Part shown: piece after piece, positions 1-8,662 of the stretch
How positions within the stretch are numbered: position 1 is the first letter of the stretch
Layout of the letters: the number at the start of each line of letters is the position of its first letter
NCBI GenBank assembly: GCA_029987115.1
Contig: DALTWK010000003.1
Span: 53,105-117,104 of the forward strand
Length of the DNA: 64,000 nt
Source of the DNA: Methanocorpusculum sp.
GTDB lineage: Archaea > Halobacteriota > Methanomicrobia > Methanomicrobiales > Methanocorpusculaceae
Direction: 5' to 3'
The notes under the pieces: model-generated
The model's input: the letters and a program-made list of their open reading frames with translations, nothing else
What the model was told of the DNA's origin: nothing
The model's database searches: none
Made by a program: the position numbers and the translations under genes

Positions 1-1
1 T

Positions 2-667
2 GGAATCAATGCTATTTCTCCCGCAACTTTATACGATTATTTAGCTGAAGGGGAACTCCCGCTTGTTTATGCATCGCCGGGTGGATTATATGTGAATTTG
101 GATGCAGATCATTTGAAAGAGTTACGCGAAGGTATGTCTCTGTCATTAGGTGATCTTGCTCATGCTCTTGGTGTGTCTCGTCGTACCGTTAGTAAATATG
201 AAAGTGGCATGGGTGCTACGCTGGATATGGCAATGCGTCTAGAAGAATTTTTTAACGATGATATTGTTCGTCCAATAGATCTTATGAAGTATATCCCCGC
301 GGAAGAGGAACGCGTTCCTGCTTCTCTTCCATCTGCACACATTCAAGGAGAAACTGCTGAGAGACCTGAGGATCATCTCCGTTCAATTGGGATTAATGTC
401 CATGAATTGCGCCGTTCTCCATTTCATGCGTTTGCGGTGTATGAGAATGAGACAATTCTTACCTGTTATGGAACACCACAAAAAACAGTTGAGCGTGCAG
501 AACTCCTAGGTAATATTTCTCGTATCTCTGGAACACATTCGCTTTGTGTTGTTACGGACTATGGTAAGGAGAAGAAAATCGGAAGTACGCTTGTCATAGG
601 AGAGAAACGTCTGAAAGATGTTGAAGATGGTGAAGACCTTCTTGAAATGGTTTCCGAACGACAATAA
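2..667 (+). CDS. HTH-type transcriptional regulator, 5' truncated by window edge
   Basis: The frame is open from base 2, so the gene starts outside the window; the GTG at 92 is an internal valine codon. About 221 residues are visible. A Cro/C1-type helix-turn-helix reads LAHALGVSRRTVSKYESG and is followed by a short acidic linker and a C-terminal domain of about 100 residues. It matches the archaeal family annotated as putative HTH-type transcriptional regulatory protein, as I remember it, whose members are roughly 320 residues; about a third is therefore missing. The target genes are unknown. Its stop is followed by about 100 bp without a gene before the convergent Fae-Hps gene. Confidence 0.85.
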   Translation, partial: GINAISPATLYDYLAEGELPLVYASPGGLYVNLDADHLKELREGMSLSLGDLAHALGVSRRTVSKYESGMGATLDMAMRLEEFFNDDIVRPIDLMKYIPAEEERVPASLPSAHIQGETAERPEDHLRSIGINVHELRRSPFHAFAVYENETILTCYGTPQKTVERAELLGNISRISGTHSLCVVTDYGKEKKIGSTLVIGEKRLKDVEDGEDLLEMVSERQ

Positions 668-771
668 TTGTTAGAATGTTCTCTTTGTCTAGTATAAATA
701 GGTATTATTCTTTCTCCTTATGAAGACAAGAGAAGATTAATCATCTATTTTTGTAATTAAAAAAAGGATAT

Positions 772-1983
772 TTAGAAGTCCGTCATTACACGGAATTGAT
801 CGATTTCTTCAGAGTCAAGTTCTTCAAGGAAACCTTCTGCTGCGTTTTTAATATCTTTGCTTGCAGTAATTGCACGACCCACAACAACAATATCTGCTCC
901 AGCTTCAATTGCCTTACAAACAACTGGCTTTCTGATACCTCCTGCGGTTGCAACAAGTATTTTTGCACCGTATTTTTTGCCGATTTCCTTTACTTTCTTA
1001 ATGTCTCCCCAACTGTATTCTCCGGATGCTTCTTTATCGATAGCGCGGTGCATCTCAACGTACTGTGGAAGGACCGCAGCACCACCGAGTTTTCCAAGCT
1101 CTTCGATGAGTTTTGCCGGTGCATCAACATTCAGCATGTCGATAATTGCGTAGATACCACACTTCTTTGCTTCTTTGATGAATGCAGCAACAGTTTCAAT
1201 TGGTGCACGACCAGAGACGACTGCTGCATCCCCTCCTGCATTGGAGACCATACGTGCTTCGAGGTTTCCGGTATCCATTGTCTTGATATCAGCAACAATG
1301 AAGCAGTTTGGACGAATCTTTCTGATTTCTCCAATGACTCCGAGGCCGAACTGCTTAATAAGCGGTGTTCCTGCTTCAAAGATAACATGATCATTCTGCG
1401 GGACGTTGGTTAAGACCCGTTCGACCTGTTTCATGTCGATAAGGTCCATAGCAACCTGGAGATACGGCGGGTTCCAAAGTCTCGGAACCTTGAATCCCAT
1501 TACTCCATGTGCTGCTCTGTCCTTTTCTTTAAGGACAGTACCTACGTCCGGGAACTTATCGAGTGCACGGGTAAGTGCAAGGCGTGTTGCTCCATAATTG
1601 AAACGATAGAGTTTATTGAAGTCTTTTGCTGCTGGATCGATGAAAACGCTTGCAACAATTACGTTTTCTTCCACATCAATTCCTTCAAATACACCATCTT
1701 CTAAAGCATCTGCAACTGCTTTAGATACTGCTGCCTGTGCTGGACCGAATATTTGTGTGACTTGTTCTCCATGCTTCAGGGTAACTTTCGGCACGATAAG
1801 AACTGCTGGTTTCGGCAGAAGATTCGGACGAATCACTCCTAATAGAGGGGTATGTCCTGCAGAAAGTTGGGTTAAACCGTTTGCGAATGCTGTTCCGACT
1901 GGTCCGTTTTTATCGCCAATCATAAGGTCGATGTGAGCAAGTTCTGCTCCATCGCCAACGAGTGCTTCACCAATTAAGAACAT
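772..1983 (-). CDS. fae-hps: Bifunctional formaldehyde-activating enzyme / 3-hexulose-6-phosphate synthase (Fae-Hps)
   Basis: This is a 403-residue fusion. Residues 1-160 match Fae, which condenses formaldehyde with tetrahydromethanopterin; His17 in ELAHIDL is at the position known as the catalytic base. Residues 170-403 form the Hps TIM barrel of the OMP decarboxylase superfamily, with the metal/catalytic motif ADIKTMDTG (Asp232, Lys234). In methanogens the enzyme supports pentose phosphate synthesis by running the ribulose monophosphate pathway in reverse, with the released formaldehyde captured as methylene-H4MPT. The gene is monocistronic and divergent from the DUF47 gene. No phosphohexulose isomerase (Phi) gene is in the window. 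The function call is firm because both domains are full length. Confidence 0.96.
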   Translation of the reverse strand: MFLIGEALVGDGAELAHIDLMIGDKNGPVGTAFANGLTQLSAGHTPLLGVIRPNLLPKPAVLIVPKVTLKHGEQVTQIFGPAQAAVSKAVADALEDGVFEGIDVEENVIVASVFIDPAAKDFNKLYRFNYGATRLALTRALDKFPDVGTVLKEKDRAAHGVMGFKVPRLWNPPYLQVAMDLIDMKQVERVLTNVPQNDHVIFEAGTPLIKQFGLGVIGEIRKIRPNCFIVADIKTMDTGNLEARMVSNAGGDAAVVSGRAPIETVAAFIKEAKKCGIYAIIDMLNVDAPAKLIEELGKLGGAAVLPQYVEMHRAIDKEASGEYSWGDIKKVKEIGKKYGAKILVATAGGIRKPVVCKAIEAGADIVVVGRAITASKDIKNAAEGFLEELDSEEIDQFRVMTDF

Positions 1984-2029
1984 GAATCAATCTCTGTTCT
2001 AGCGTTTGTCGTATGATAAGATAAATCCG

Positions 2030-2075
2030 CTCTTCTAAAATATATAGTTGATATAGTGAATCTATATAGTATTGG
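2030..2075. promoter_or_regulatory. AT-rich divergent promoter region of fae-hps and DUF47/pit
   Basis: The 140-bp divergent gap contains several TATA-like strings. The heptamer ATATAGT occurs three times on the + strand, at 2042-2048, 2051-2057 and 2064-2070. The first overlaps a TATATA run placed correctly for the leftward fae-hps gene. The repeats could be binding sites or only stacked TATA boxes; the sequence does not decide this. Confidence 0.4.
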
Positions 2076-2123
2076 AGGAATATTCATAGTTATTCTTCTC
2101 AAAAAGAAATTCCAGGGAAGTCA

Positions 2124-2753
2124 ATGAGTTTCAAAGATATTGTAATGCCTACTGACAAGGTTTTTTTTGAATTGTTTGAGAGTCAGGCGGATGTTGCTTG
2201 CAGGGCAGCTGATGCCCTAGTAGACATTTTTACAGATTATTCGGATGTTGAGGAAAAATACAGAAAATTGAAATCCATTGAACATGAGGGGGATGAAATA
2301 ACTCACAAAGCTTATGATGAGTTGAACCGGACATTTATTACTCCTTTTGAACCCGAAGAAATCTCTCGCCTAATTACTACATTGGATGATATTGTTGATT
2401 TCATGGATGAAGGAGCACGTCATCTTTTAACGTATAATATTGAAGAACCAGCTCCGACAATGATTGATGTCGCTTTATGTCTGCAGTCTGCAACACGAGA
2501 GATACAGAGGGGAGTGGCAATGCTCCGATCATTGAAAAATGTCGAGGAATTACAAAAAATCTGCATTGAGATAAACCGTTATGAGAATATAGCAGATGAT
2601 TTGGAGACGAAGGCGCTTAAGGAATTGTTTGCATCCAATGATGCAATCCATATCATTAAAATGAAAGATATTTATGAACACTTTGAAAACGCCGCGGACA
2701 AATGTGAAGATATTGCTGATGTAATAACGGCAATTATTATCCGTCACACCTGA
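2124..2753 (+). CDS. DUF47 (PhoU-like) phosphate transport accessory protein
   Basis: A 209-residue, predominantly helical protein of the DUF47 family, distantly related to PhoU. Characteristic helices include AADALVDIF near the start and a C-terminal HFENAADKCEDIADVI segment whose acidic and polar residues in this family are thought to bind metal. DUF47 genes usually sit directly before PiT carriers and are believed to regulate them; that arrangement holds here, with the next start only 2 nt beyond this stop. No signal peptide or membrane segment is seen, so it is presumably cytosolic. A regulatory rather than enzymatic role is inferred. Confidence 0.9.
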   Translation: MSFKDIVMPTDKVFFELFESQADVACRAADALVDIFTDYSDVEEKYRKLKSIEHEGDEITHKAYDELNRTFITPFEPEEISRLITTLDDIVDFMDEGARHLLTYNIEEPAPTMIDVALCLQSATREIQRGVAMLRSLKNVEELQKICIEINRYENIADDLETKALKELFASNDAIHIIKMKDIYEHFENAADKCEDIADVITAIIIRHT

Positions 2754-2755
2754 TT

Positions 2756-3955
2756 ATGGATGTTGTAACAACTATTCTGGTAATCCTTGGTATTGCAATC
2801 TCTTTGATTTTTAATTATTCCAATGGAAAAAACAATGCTTCGAATGCAATAGCCACGGTAGTTGCAACGCATGCTATGACTCCGAGGAAGGCGCTTATTT
2901 TTGCTGCAATTTGCTGTCTTATCGGTCCATTTCTCTTCTCGACTGCTGTTGCAAAAACTATTGGTGCGGGTGTTATTGACACCTCAATATTCACTCCTGT
3001 TCTTCTATTAGTTGGTCTTTGCGGGTCTGTTCTTTGGGTAAACTTCTGTTCCTATGTTGGGATTCCTGTCTCTTCATCACATGCTCTTGTTGGTGGAATA
3101 CTTGGCGCAGGAATTGCAGCAGGAGGGTTCGGTTGTGCTCTTTGGCCTTCAGGAGAAACACTGTTAGGAACGCTAATATTTGTTCTTCTAGGGGCGGCAA
3201 TTGGGTTTATTATTGCTCTAATCCTTGCTCTGATTTTTAAGGAAAAACTTTCAGTATTTCTTGTATGTGGGGCTGCAGTAGGAGGTATTTTTGGGATTCT
3301 TGCCAGTATGATTGCAGGCGTCCTTCCATCTGGTGGTATTCTCGCAATTCTTCTATTTATTTGTGTATCTCCTATGCTCGGTCTTACAGTATCGTATACG
3401 TTCACAGCAATACTGACTCGTATTATAGATAAGCGATCCAATCATCCGATGAAGATGAACAAATGGTTCCAGCGTCTTCAGGTGGTTGGAGCAGGATTCC
3501 AAGCTCTTTCAATTGGCGGAAATGACGCCCAGAATGCAATGGGTGTTATTTTTGCTATTCTCGTATCCATAGGAGCAGTCACTGCAACATCTACGGTCCC
3601 TCTGTGGGTTGTAATCATTTGCTCTTTTGCTATTGCTTTGGGTATGATATGCGGCGGTCTTAATATCATCAAAAAAGTTGGTTCTGGTATTACTCGAATA
3701 ATGCCGTACCAAGGTTTTTCCGCCAGCATGTCCTCTGGCGGTGTTCTTGCCCTGGTAACTGCTCTTGGAATTCCTGTTTCAACCACACATGTTGCAAGTG
3801 GGGCTATTATTGGAACTGGAATTACCCGTGGTGCTGGTCTTGTGAATTGGAAGACGGTAATTCACATGGTTGTAGCTTGGGTGCTGACAATACCCTGTGC
3901 CGCTATCGTTTCCGGACTTGCTTATCTATTAGTATCACTCATTTTTGGTCTATAA
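2756..3955 (+). CDS. Low-affinity inorganic phosphate transporter, PiT family
   Basis: A 399-residue integral membrane protein with about ten hydrophobic segments. The duplicated PiT signature appears twice: NYSNGKNNASNAIATVVAT near the N-terminus and SIGGNDAQNAMGVI in the second half, each with the GxND/NGxNN-type substrate-binding asparagines. The motif VSSSHALVGG and its repeat VSTTHVASGAIIG are also typical. It is expected to import phosphate coupled to H+ or Na+; the coupling ion cannot be read from sequence. It is translationally linked to the DUF47 gene upstream. A 50-bp gap separates it from the DJ-1 gene. Confidence 0.95.
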   Translation: MDVVTTILVILGIAISLIFNYSNGKNNASNAIATVVATHAMTPRKALIFAAICCLIGPFLFSTAVAKTIGAGVIDTSIFTPVLLLVGLCGSVLWVNFCSYVGIPVSSSHALVGGILGAGIAAGGFGCALWPSGETLLGTLIFVLLGAAIGFIIALILALIFKEKLSVFLVCGAAVGGIFGILASMIAGVLPSGGILAILLFICVSPMLGLTVSYTFTAILTRIIDKRSNHPMKMNKWFQRLQVVGAGFQALSIGGNDAQNAMGVIFAILVSIGAVTATSTVPLWVVIICSFAIALGMICGGLNIIKKVGSGITRIMPYQGFSASMSSGGVLALVTALGIPVSTTHVASGAIIGTGITRGAGLVNWKTVIHMVVAWVLTIPCAAIVSGLAYLLVSLIFGL

Positions 3956-4005
3956 TTTGTATGGGTGACAACACATTCATCCCATATCAACACCAATATA
4001 TCTCT

Positions 4006-4518
4006 ATGAAAATTCTCCTAGCTATTGCATCAAGCCGTTTTATGGATCAGGAGTACACTGAACCGAAAAAAATACTTGAAAATGCAGGAATCGAATGTAT
4101 CACTGCATCCACTATCCATGGAACATGCTATGGAATGCACGGTGAAATTGTTGAATCTGATCTTTCGTTTGAAGAAGTGAATCCGGATGAATATGATGGA
4201 ATCATTCTTGCTGGTGGTATTGGATGTCAAGATGAATTCTGGAGAAATGAACTTCTGATTGATATCGTTAATAAAATTGGTAACAAAGGTAAAGTTGCTG
4301 CAGCAATCTGCTTAGCACCGGTTGTTTTGGCCGAAGCAGGTCTCCTTGCGGGAAAAAAGGCAACTACCTTCGACACACCCGCATCAAAAAGAATTCTTTC
4401 TCTCGACAAGGCAGAGGTTGTTGCAGATAACGTTGTTATTGATGGTAATATTATCACTGCAAAAACACCGTTTGATTCGGAAGCTTTCGGAAAAGCTGTT
4501 CTTTCTATCTTGAAGTAA
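4006..4518 (+). CDS. DJ-1/PfpI family protein
   Basis: A 170-residue protein of the class I glutamine amidotransferase-like DJ-1/PfpI superfamily. The nucleophile elbow reads AAAICLAPVVLAEAG, giving the conserved cysteine, and YDGIILAGGIG precedes it. The frame is open upstream to 3847, but that part overlaps the PiT gene and reads unlike the family, so the ATG at 4006 was chosen. Relatives include intracellular peptidases, deglycase/glyoxalase-like enzymes and chaperones; the activity cannot be fixed here. The stop is 1 nt before the start of the TPR gene, which suggests co-transcription with the cassette that follows. Confidence 0.88.
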   Translation: MKILLAIASSRFMDQEYTEPKKILENAGIECITASTIHGTCYGMHGEIVESDLSFEEVNPDEYDGIILAGGIGCQDEFWRNELLIDIVNKIGNKGKVAAAICLAPVVLAEAGLLAGKKATTFDTPASKRILSLDKAEVVADNVVIDGNIITAKTPFDSEAFGKAVLSILK

Positions 4519-4519
4519 A

Positions 4520-6370
4520 ATGGAAAATTCCACACTTAATCCATCACTTCTTTCATCCGCTATGGCATTATTTGATGCCGGTGAATATGATGAAGTCCTG
4601 ACACTGGCGTCAGGAACAAATGACCCTGCATTAATGTTACTTGCGGCAAGAAGTTATCTTGCAACCGGAAAATATGACATTGCTGAGACGCTCCTTCGTT
4701 CGCTTATCCGAATCATGCCTGGTTCATCTTACCTTCATAGTTATTTAGGGGATGTATTGTTGAAGTCTGGGAAAGAAGGTGCTGTTGATGAATTTGCAAC
4801 TGCTCTTATTCTGGATCCAGATAATAAAGGAGCAGTTAAAAATTATGCATATCTTCAAGTGAAAGCAGGAGATTATCGTGGAGCTATCCCTTCACTTCGA
4901 TCCTTGATTTGGTCCGAAGACAGTGAAGAAGAAATAAAATTACTAGAAAAAATTTTGACCCAAGTTGGAGAACCAAAAGAATCGGTTAATGTTCACATTC
5001 ATCATTTTGGAGAAGAGTGTTATAGCATACCCTATATAGAAACACTGCTTGCAGCTGGTGAATATCAGAAGTGTTTGAATCTTTCATTAAAGGGTTGGAA
5101 TGAAACAGAAGACACCGCATATCTTCGCCTTGATCTCGAAGCACTGGCTGCAATAAATAGAGAAGCAGCAGAAAAAGCGTATCGTTCTGCTCTGGACACT
5201 TTTGAAGATGGGGGAATGGATGATGAAAATATCCGTTCAATTCGTTTTTCCTATGTCCTTCTTGAAAAAGTACTTGGTCACTATGAAATGGCGAAGGAGG
5301 AACTTTCACATCTGCTCTCTCCCGATTCCCCCGTTGAATATCTGCTGGTTGCTGCTGATTTAGAGACAAAACTGGGTAATGGCGAGGGGGCTGATTTAAT
5401 CTATCGCAAGCTTCTCGTCTCAACTCTCTCAAAACAAGATGTTGATTGGGATACAGCAGAGTTGATTATTAATCATTTCATTGGGTTTTTATCTGCAGTC
5501 CGGACCAAAGAGGAAGTTGCAGGGGTTATCAGTGTAACTTTGTCTCCTTATCCAATTGCGGTCTGTCTTGCAAAAATAGGTGCCGCGTATGAAGAAGCGA
5601 ACTCCGCATCACAGGCAAAAGACTGGTTCTATCGTGCATACCGTGCTGATTACTTAAATGGCGGTCTTGCATATGCGGGATATCTGAAACGTGCAGGAGA
5701 GTTCCGTGATGCAGAGACTGTTATTCGATATATCTTTAACAACACAATAAAATTATCAGATATTGAACAGGCGGCAAATAACGTATTAAATGGTTCTGCT
5801 GGTCTTTATCGTATAGATAAATGTCGTGAGATTGTTCAGAAAAAATTGGCTGCAAATGCAGATAAACTAACCACCGCTGGTCGCGAAATGCTTTCTTCAA
5901 TGTATCTGTATTCAGCAGTAGAGGCGCTTGAACAGCGTAATTTCGAGGAGTGTAAGTGGTTTTGTCTCTCTGGTATTGATGTTCTTCCATGTTACCCCGC
6001 CAAGATTCGTATTCAGGATTTCACGGATATCCTTGTTCAAGCAAAAGGTCGTTCCCTCTATGAACGTCCGGTTCTCCGTCCAGAAGTTGTTTCTTCCGAA
6101 CCTTCGAATTCCGAAGAAATATTGCCCATAGATGCTGGTGAAGATGATTTGCTTCCGAATCTCGATGAACGTGAGCGGAAAATCCTCTCATTTTTACGTG
6201 AACATAAAGAGGCGACTGAAATGGATCTCCGGTCTATTTTGGATACCCATCGCATCACAGGTATAGTTAATACCCTGATTGAGAAAACCACAGAGTTTGG
6301 TGTGACCTTGATAGAAAAACGTGGTGTTGGTGATCGTGGAGAGGTATATGGATATGTCGGTCGCCAGTGA
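4520..6370 (+). CDS. Tetratricopeptide-repeat protein with C-terminal winged-helix domain
   Basis: A 616-residue cytosolic protein. Residues 1-500 are a long helical array with TPR-like units (for example ALFDAGEYDEVLTLA, ARSYLATGKYDIAETLL, YAYLQVKAGDYRGAIPSL). An acidic linker follows. Residues 547-616 look like a winged helix: ERERKILSFLREHKEATEMD, a recognition-helix-like DLRSILDTHRITGIVNTL, and a wing ending in EVYGYVG. I recognise no named family. It overlaps the downstream BrxD-like ATPase gene by 17 nt, implying translational coupling. The likely role, by inference, is a scaffold or adaptor that brings the ATPase to DNA or to a protein partner. Confidence 0.85.
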   Translation: MENSTLNPSLLSSAMALFDAGEYDEVLTLASGTNDPALMLLAARSYLATGKYDIAETLLRSLIRIMPGSSYLHSYLGDVLLKSGKEGAVDEFATALILDPDNKGAVKNYAYLQVKAGDYRGAIPSLRSLIWSEDSEEEIKLLEKILTQVGEPKESVNVHIHHFGEECYSIPYIETLLAAGEYQKCLNLSLKGWNETEDTAYLRLDLEALAAINREAAEKAYRSALDTFEDGGMDDENIRSIRFSYVLLEKVLGHYEMAKEELSHLLSPDSPVEYLLVAADLETKLGNGEGADLIYRKLLVSTLSKQDVDWDTAELIINHFIGFLSAVRTKEEVAGVISVTLSPYPIAVCLAKIGAAYEEANSASQAKDWFYRAYRADYLNGGLAYAGYLKRAGEFRDAETVIRYIFNNTIKLSDIEQAANNVLNGSAGLYRIDKCREIVQKKLAANADKLTTAGREMLSSMYLYSAVEALEQRNFEECKWFCLSGIDVLPCYPAKIRIQDFTDILVQAKGRSLYERPVLRPEVVSSEPSNSEEILPIDAGEDDLLPNLDERERKILSFLREHKEATEMDLRSILDTHRITGIVNTLIEKTTEFGVTLIEKRGVGDRGEVYGYVGRQ

Positions 6371-7640
6371 TCGAAAAGTTGAAAGTGTTGCAATAATTAC
6401 CGCGTTGCGTCGTGGAACTGTTCCAAATAGTGGTTTGTCACGTTTAGCAGTGGGGATTGATTCGGAGGAGAAAGTTATTTCATCTCAGTTGGAATTTGTA
6501 GCATCAGGGCATTCTGACTGTAAATTTATTAGAGGTGATTATGGTTCAGGTAAAACATTTCTGATTGCACGAACTGCAGAACTGGCCGGGAATCAAAAAT
6601 TTGTAGTATCTCATGTGGTTATATCTCCAGATACTCCTCTCCATAAATTACAGGCAATATACACGAAAATTTGTGCTGGTCTCACGACAGCTACAGAAAC
6701 ACATGCCTTGAAAAGTATAATTGATACCTGGATTTATGGGATAGAAGACCGGTTAATTGAAACGGGAATTAAGGAAGACGATCCCATGCTTAGAGAACAG
6801 ACATCAAAAGAAATCGAGGCTACACTAGGGCGCGTAGCAGGTGTGAGTTCTGGTCTAGCATCAGCGGTCCGGGTATACTATAATTCAAATAATAAGGGTG
6901 ATTTTGCTACTGCTCAGGCGGCAATTGGATGGATATCTGGAGACGCCACCGTTGCAAATAGGAGTTTCAAATCCCAAGCGGGGGTTAAAGGTATTGTATC
7001 AGAAAGTGACGCTCTCCTTTTCCTGAGAGGTATTGTATATTTAATTCGCCAAGCTGGTTTTTCTGGGCTTTTTGTATCCTTTGATGAAGTTGAGACTGCT
7101 CAAGCATTCTCCCGACCACAGCGAGAAAAAGGATATATCAATCTCCGCCAGATTGTTGATTTGGTCGACAAATGCGAAATTCCAGGTACGTTTTTCCTCT
7201 TTGCAGGAACCCCTGCATTTTTTGAAAGTGCAAAAGGAATCCGATCTCTTCCCCCACTTTATGATCGAATAGGGCCTATTTCACAAGATGGTTTCGCTAA
7301 TCCTCTTCAAACACAAATCTCATTATCCAAATTTAATATGGAAAAGTTGGAAAATGTTGCCTACAAAGTAGCAGAAATATATTCTGAAGGGTATGGAAAT
7401 GTTGATTCTTCCCGTATTTCACCGAAGTTAATCAGGACAATGATCTCAAAAATAACATCACGGTTTGGGGGGAGGGTTGATATTGTTCCACGTCTATTCC
7501 TTCGGGAGTTTATTGATGTTCTTGATAAATCTGCTCTCTATGAAAGTTATAATCCGTTAGAAAAGTATTCTTTCGTTCCCGAGAAAGGAGATGCCACCTT
7601 AAACGAAGAAGAAATGGCTGTAATTGAAGTCTCTTGGTAA
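6354..7640 (+). CDS. BrxD-like P-loop ATPase (DUF2791/BREX-type ATP-binding protein)
   Basis: A 428-residue AAA+-like ATPase. The Walker A motif is GDYGSGKT (residues 61-68), the Walker B motif is LFVSFDEVE (239-247), and a sensor-1-like FFLFAGTPAFF follows. The overall pattern (RRGTVP near the N-terminus, RGDYGSGKTFL, a long central insertion, then FDEVE) resembles the DUF2791 family that includes BrxD of BREX phage defence. The open frame begins at 6321, but the GGAGAGG at 6338-6344 sits 9 nt before the ATG at 6354, which I take as the start; the ATG at 6348 is the alternative. No other BREX gene (PglZ, BrxC, methylase) is in the window, so this is not a BREX locus. Confidence 0.85.
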   Translation: MSVASDRKVESVAIITALRRGTVPNSGLSRLAVGIDSEEKVISSQLEFVASGHSDCKFIRGDYGSGKTFLIARTAELAGNQKFVVSHVVISPDTPLHKLQAIYTKICAGLTTATETHALKSIIDTWIYGIEDRLIETGIKEDDPMLREQTSKEIEATLGRVAGVSSGLASAVRVYYNSNNKGDFATAQAAIGWISGDATVANRSFKSQAGVKGIVSESDALLFLRGIVYLIRQAGFSGLFVSFDEVETAQAFSRPQREKGYINLRQIVDLVDKCEIPGTFFLFAGTPAFFESAKGIRSLPPLYDRIGPISQDGFANPLQTQISLSKFNMEKLENVAYKVAEIYSEGYGNVDSSRISPKLIRTMISKITSRFGGRVDIVPRLFLREFIDVLDKSALYESYNPLEKYSFVPEKGDATLNEEEMAVIEVSW

Positions 7641-7644
7641 TAAT

Positions 7645-8589
7645 ATGACAGGAAAAACACTCTATGTAAAGGACATATCAAATGATATATCCGTTGATTC
7701 ATTGTTTATGATTCGCCGTGCAGATCTCAGAGCAAAGCGTGGTGAGCAGTACCTCCACATGACCATTGCTGATAAAACGGGGATAATAGAAGCAAAGTTT
7801 TATGGAGAAAAGGTAACGGATGCTGCTCGTTTGGCTAAAGTTGGTTGTGTATATCGGATAATTGGTGTGGGAAAAACCAATCCGAATGGTTCCCTTATTG
7901 TATACTCAGACAATGAAAATTCACTAGGTGCTCTATTATCGGGTCCCATTTCCTTGGTGGCAGGGGATGATATTGAGTATATCTACACCCCTGCTAATCT
8001 TCAGAAAAATGCAACAGAACTTCAGAAAATAGTTGCAAGCATTCAGAATCAAAACCTCCGAATTTTTGTAACTTGCTGTCTTGACAATCGTTTTTATGAA
8101 TGTCCTGCTGCCATAAGACGTCATCATGAATATACTGGTGGGCTCTGTGAACACACCCTCGAAACAGTGCAAATAGTTCTTCATATGATGGAAATTATGC
8201 CACGTATGAAGATAAATCGCGATATTGCAATAGCTGGTGCTGTGCTCCACGATATTGGAAAAATTTTCTGTTTTGATAAGGTAAATTCAACTTATGTCCC
8301 GAATGATACCTACAACTTAGTTGAACACATTACTATGGGGATTATGCACATCGATCAATATAAGGATTTATTAACTGATTCGGAGTTGCTGCAACTCCGT
8401 CATATCATCCAGTCTCACCATGGAATATATGGCGATGTTGTCCCTCTAACGGCCGAGGCATGGCTGGTCAATGAAGCAGATGGTGCAAGTGCGCGTATGA
8501 GAAGTATATTGGATGATTTGAATGATACTCCTTCCGGACAGAAGAAGAAAGGATTACGATCAGAGAAATTCCTCTGGAAAGCCGTTTGA
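7645..8589 (+). CDS. OB-fold/HD-domain protein, YhaM-like 3'-5' exonuclease family
   Basis: A 314-residue protein. Residues 1-100 form an OB-fold nucleic-acid-binding domain (LHMTIADKTGIIEAKFYGE). Residues 150-300 form an HD phosphohydrolase domain with His170 (GGLCEH), His202-Asp203 (AVLHDIGK), the downstream histidines VEH and QSHHG, and Asp in NEADGAS. This order is that of the YhaM/CBF1 3'-5' exoribonuclease family. The ATG at 7645 was preferred to the upstream TTG-type start at 7624 because it follows the preceding stop by 4 nt. Co-location with the ATPase suggests nucleic-acid processing; the substrate (RNA or DNA) is unknown. Confidence 0.85.
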   Translation: MTGKTLYVKDISNDISVDSLFMIRRADLRAKRGEQYLHMTIADKTGIIEAKFYGEKVTDAARLAKVGCVYRIIGVGKTNPNGSLIVYSDNENSLGALLSGPISLVAGDDIEYIYTPANLQKNATELQKIVASIQNQNLRIFVTCCLDNRFYECPAAIRRHHEYTGGLCEHTLETVQIVLHMMEIMPRMKINRDIAIAGAVLHDIGKIFCFDKVNSTYVPNDTYNLVEHITMGIMHIDQYKDLLTDSELLQLRHIIQSHHGIYGDVVPLTAEAWLVNEADGASARMRSILDDLNDTPSGQKKKGLRSEKFLWKAV

Positions 8590-8599
8590 AATCATTCTC

Positions 8600-8606
8600 T
8601 TTTTTT
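8600..8606 (+). terminator. Oligo-T terminator after the HD-domain gene
   Basis: Seven consecutive T residues begin 11 nt after the HD gene stop. T-tracts alone can terminate archaeal transcription. The placement marks the 3' end of the DJ-1/TPR/ATPase/HD transcription unit. Confidence 0.5.
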
Positions 8607-8619
8607 AGGTGTTTTATCC

Positions 8620-8634
8620 GAACGATATATAATA
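8620..8634 (+). promoter_or_regulatory. TATA box for the membrane protein/uvrB unit
   Basis: The string GATATATAATA lies about 35-40 nt upstream of the ATG at 8663. That spacing predicts a short 5' leader. It supports an independent promoter here after the oligo-T tract. Confidence 0.5.
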
Positions 8635-8662
8635 TTTCAAAGACTAAAATAAACATAACAAT

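Noticed and set aside
796..1413. A 205-codon + strand frame opposite fae-hps
   Set aside because: Cys/Phe/Asn-rich shadow of a well-supported enzyme gene.
6354..7640. Calling the region a BREX system
   Set aside because: Only a BrxD-like ATPase is present. PglX, PglZ, BrxC, BrxL and BrxA/B are absent from the window.
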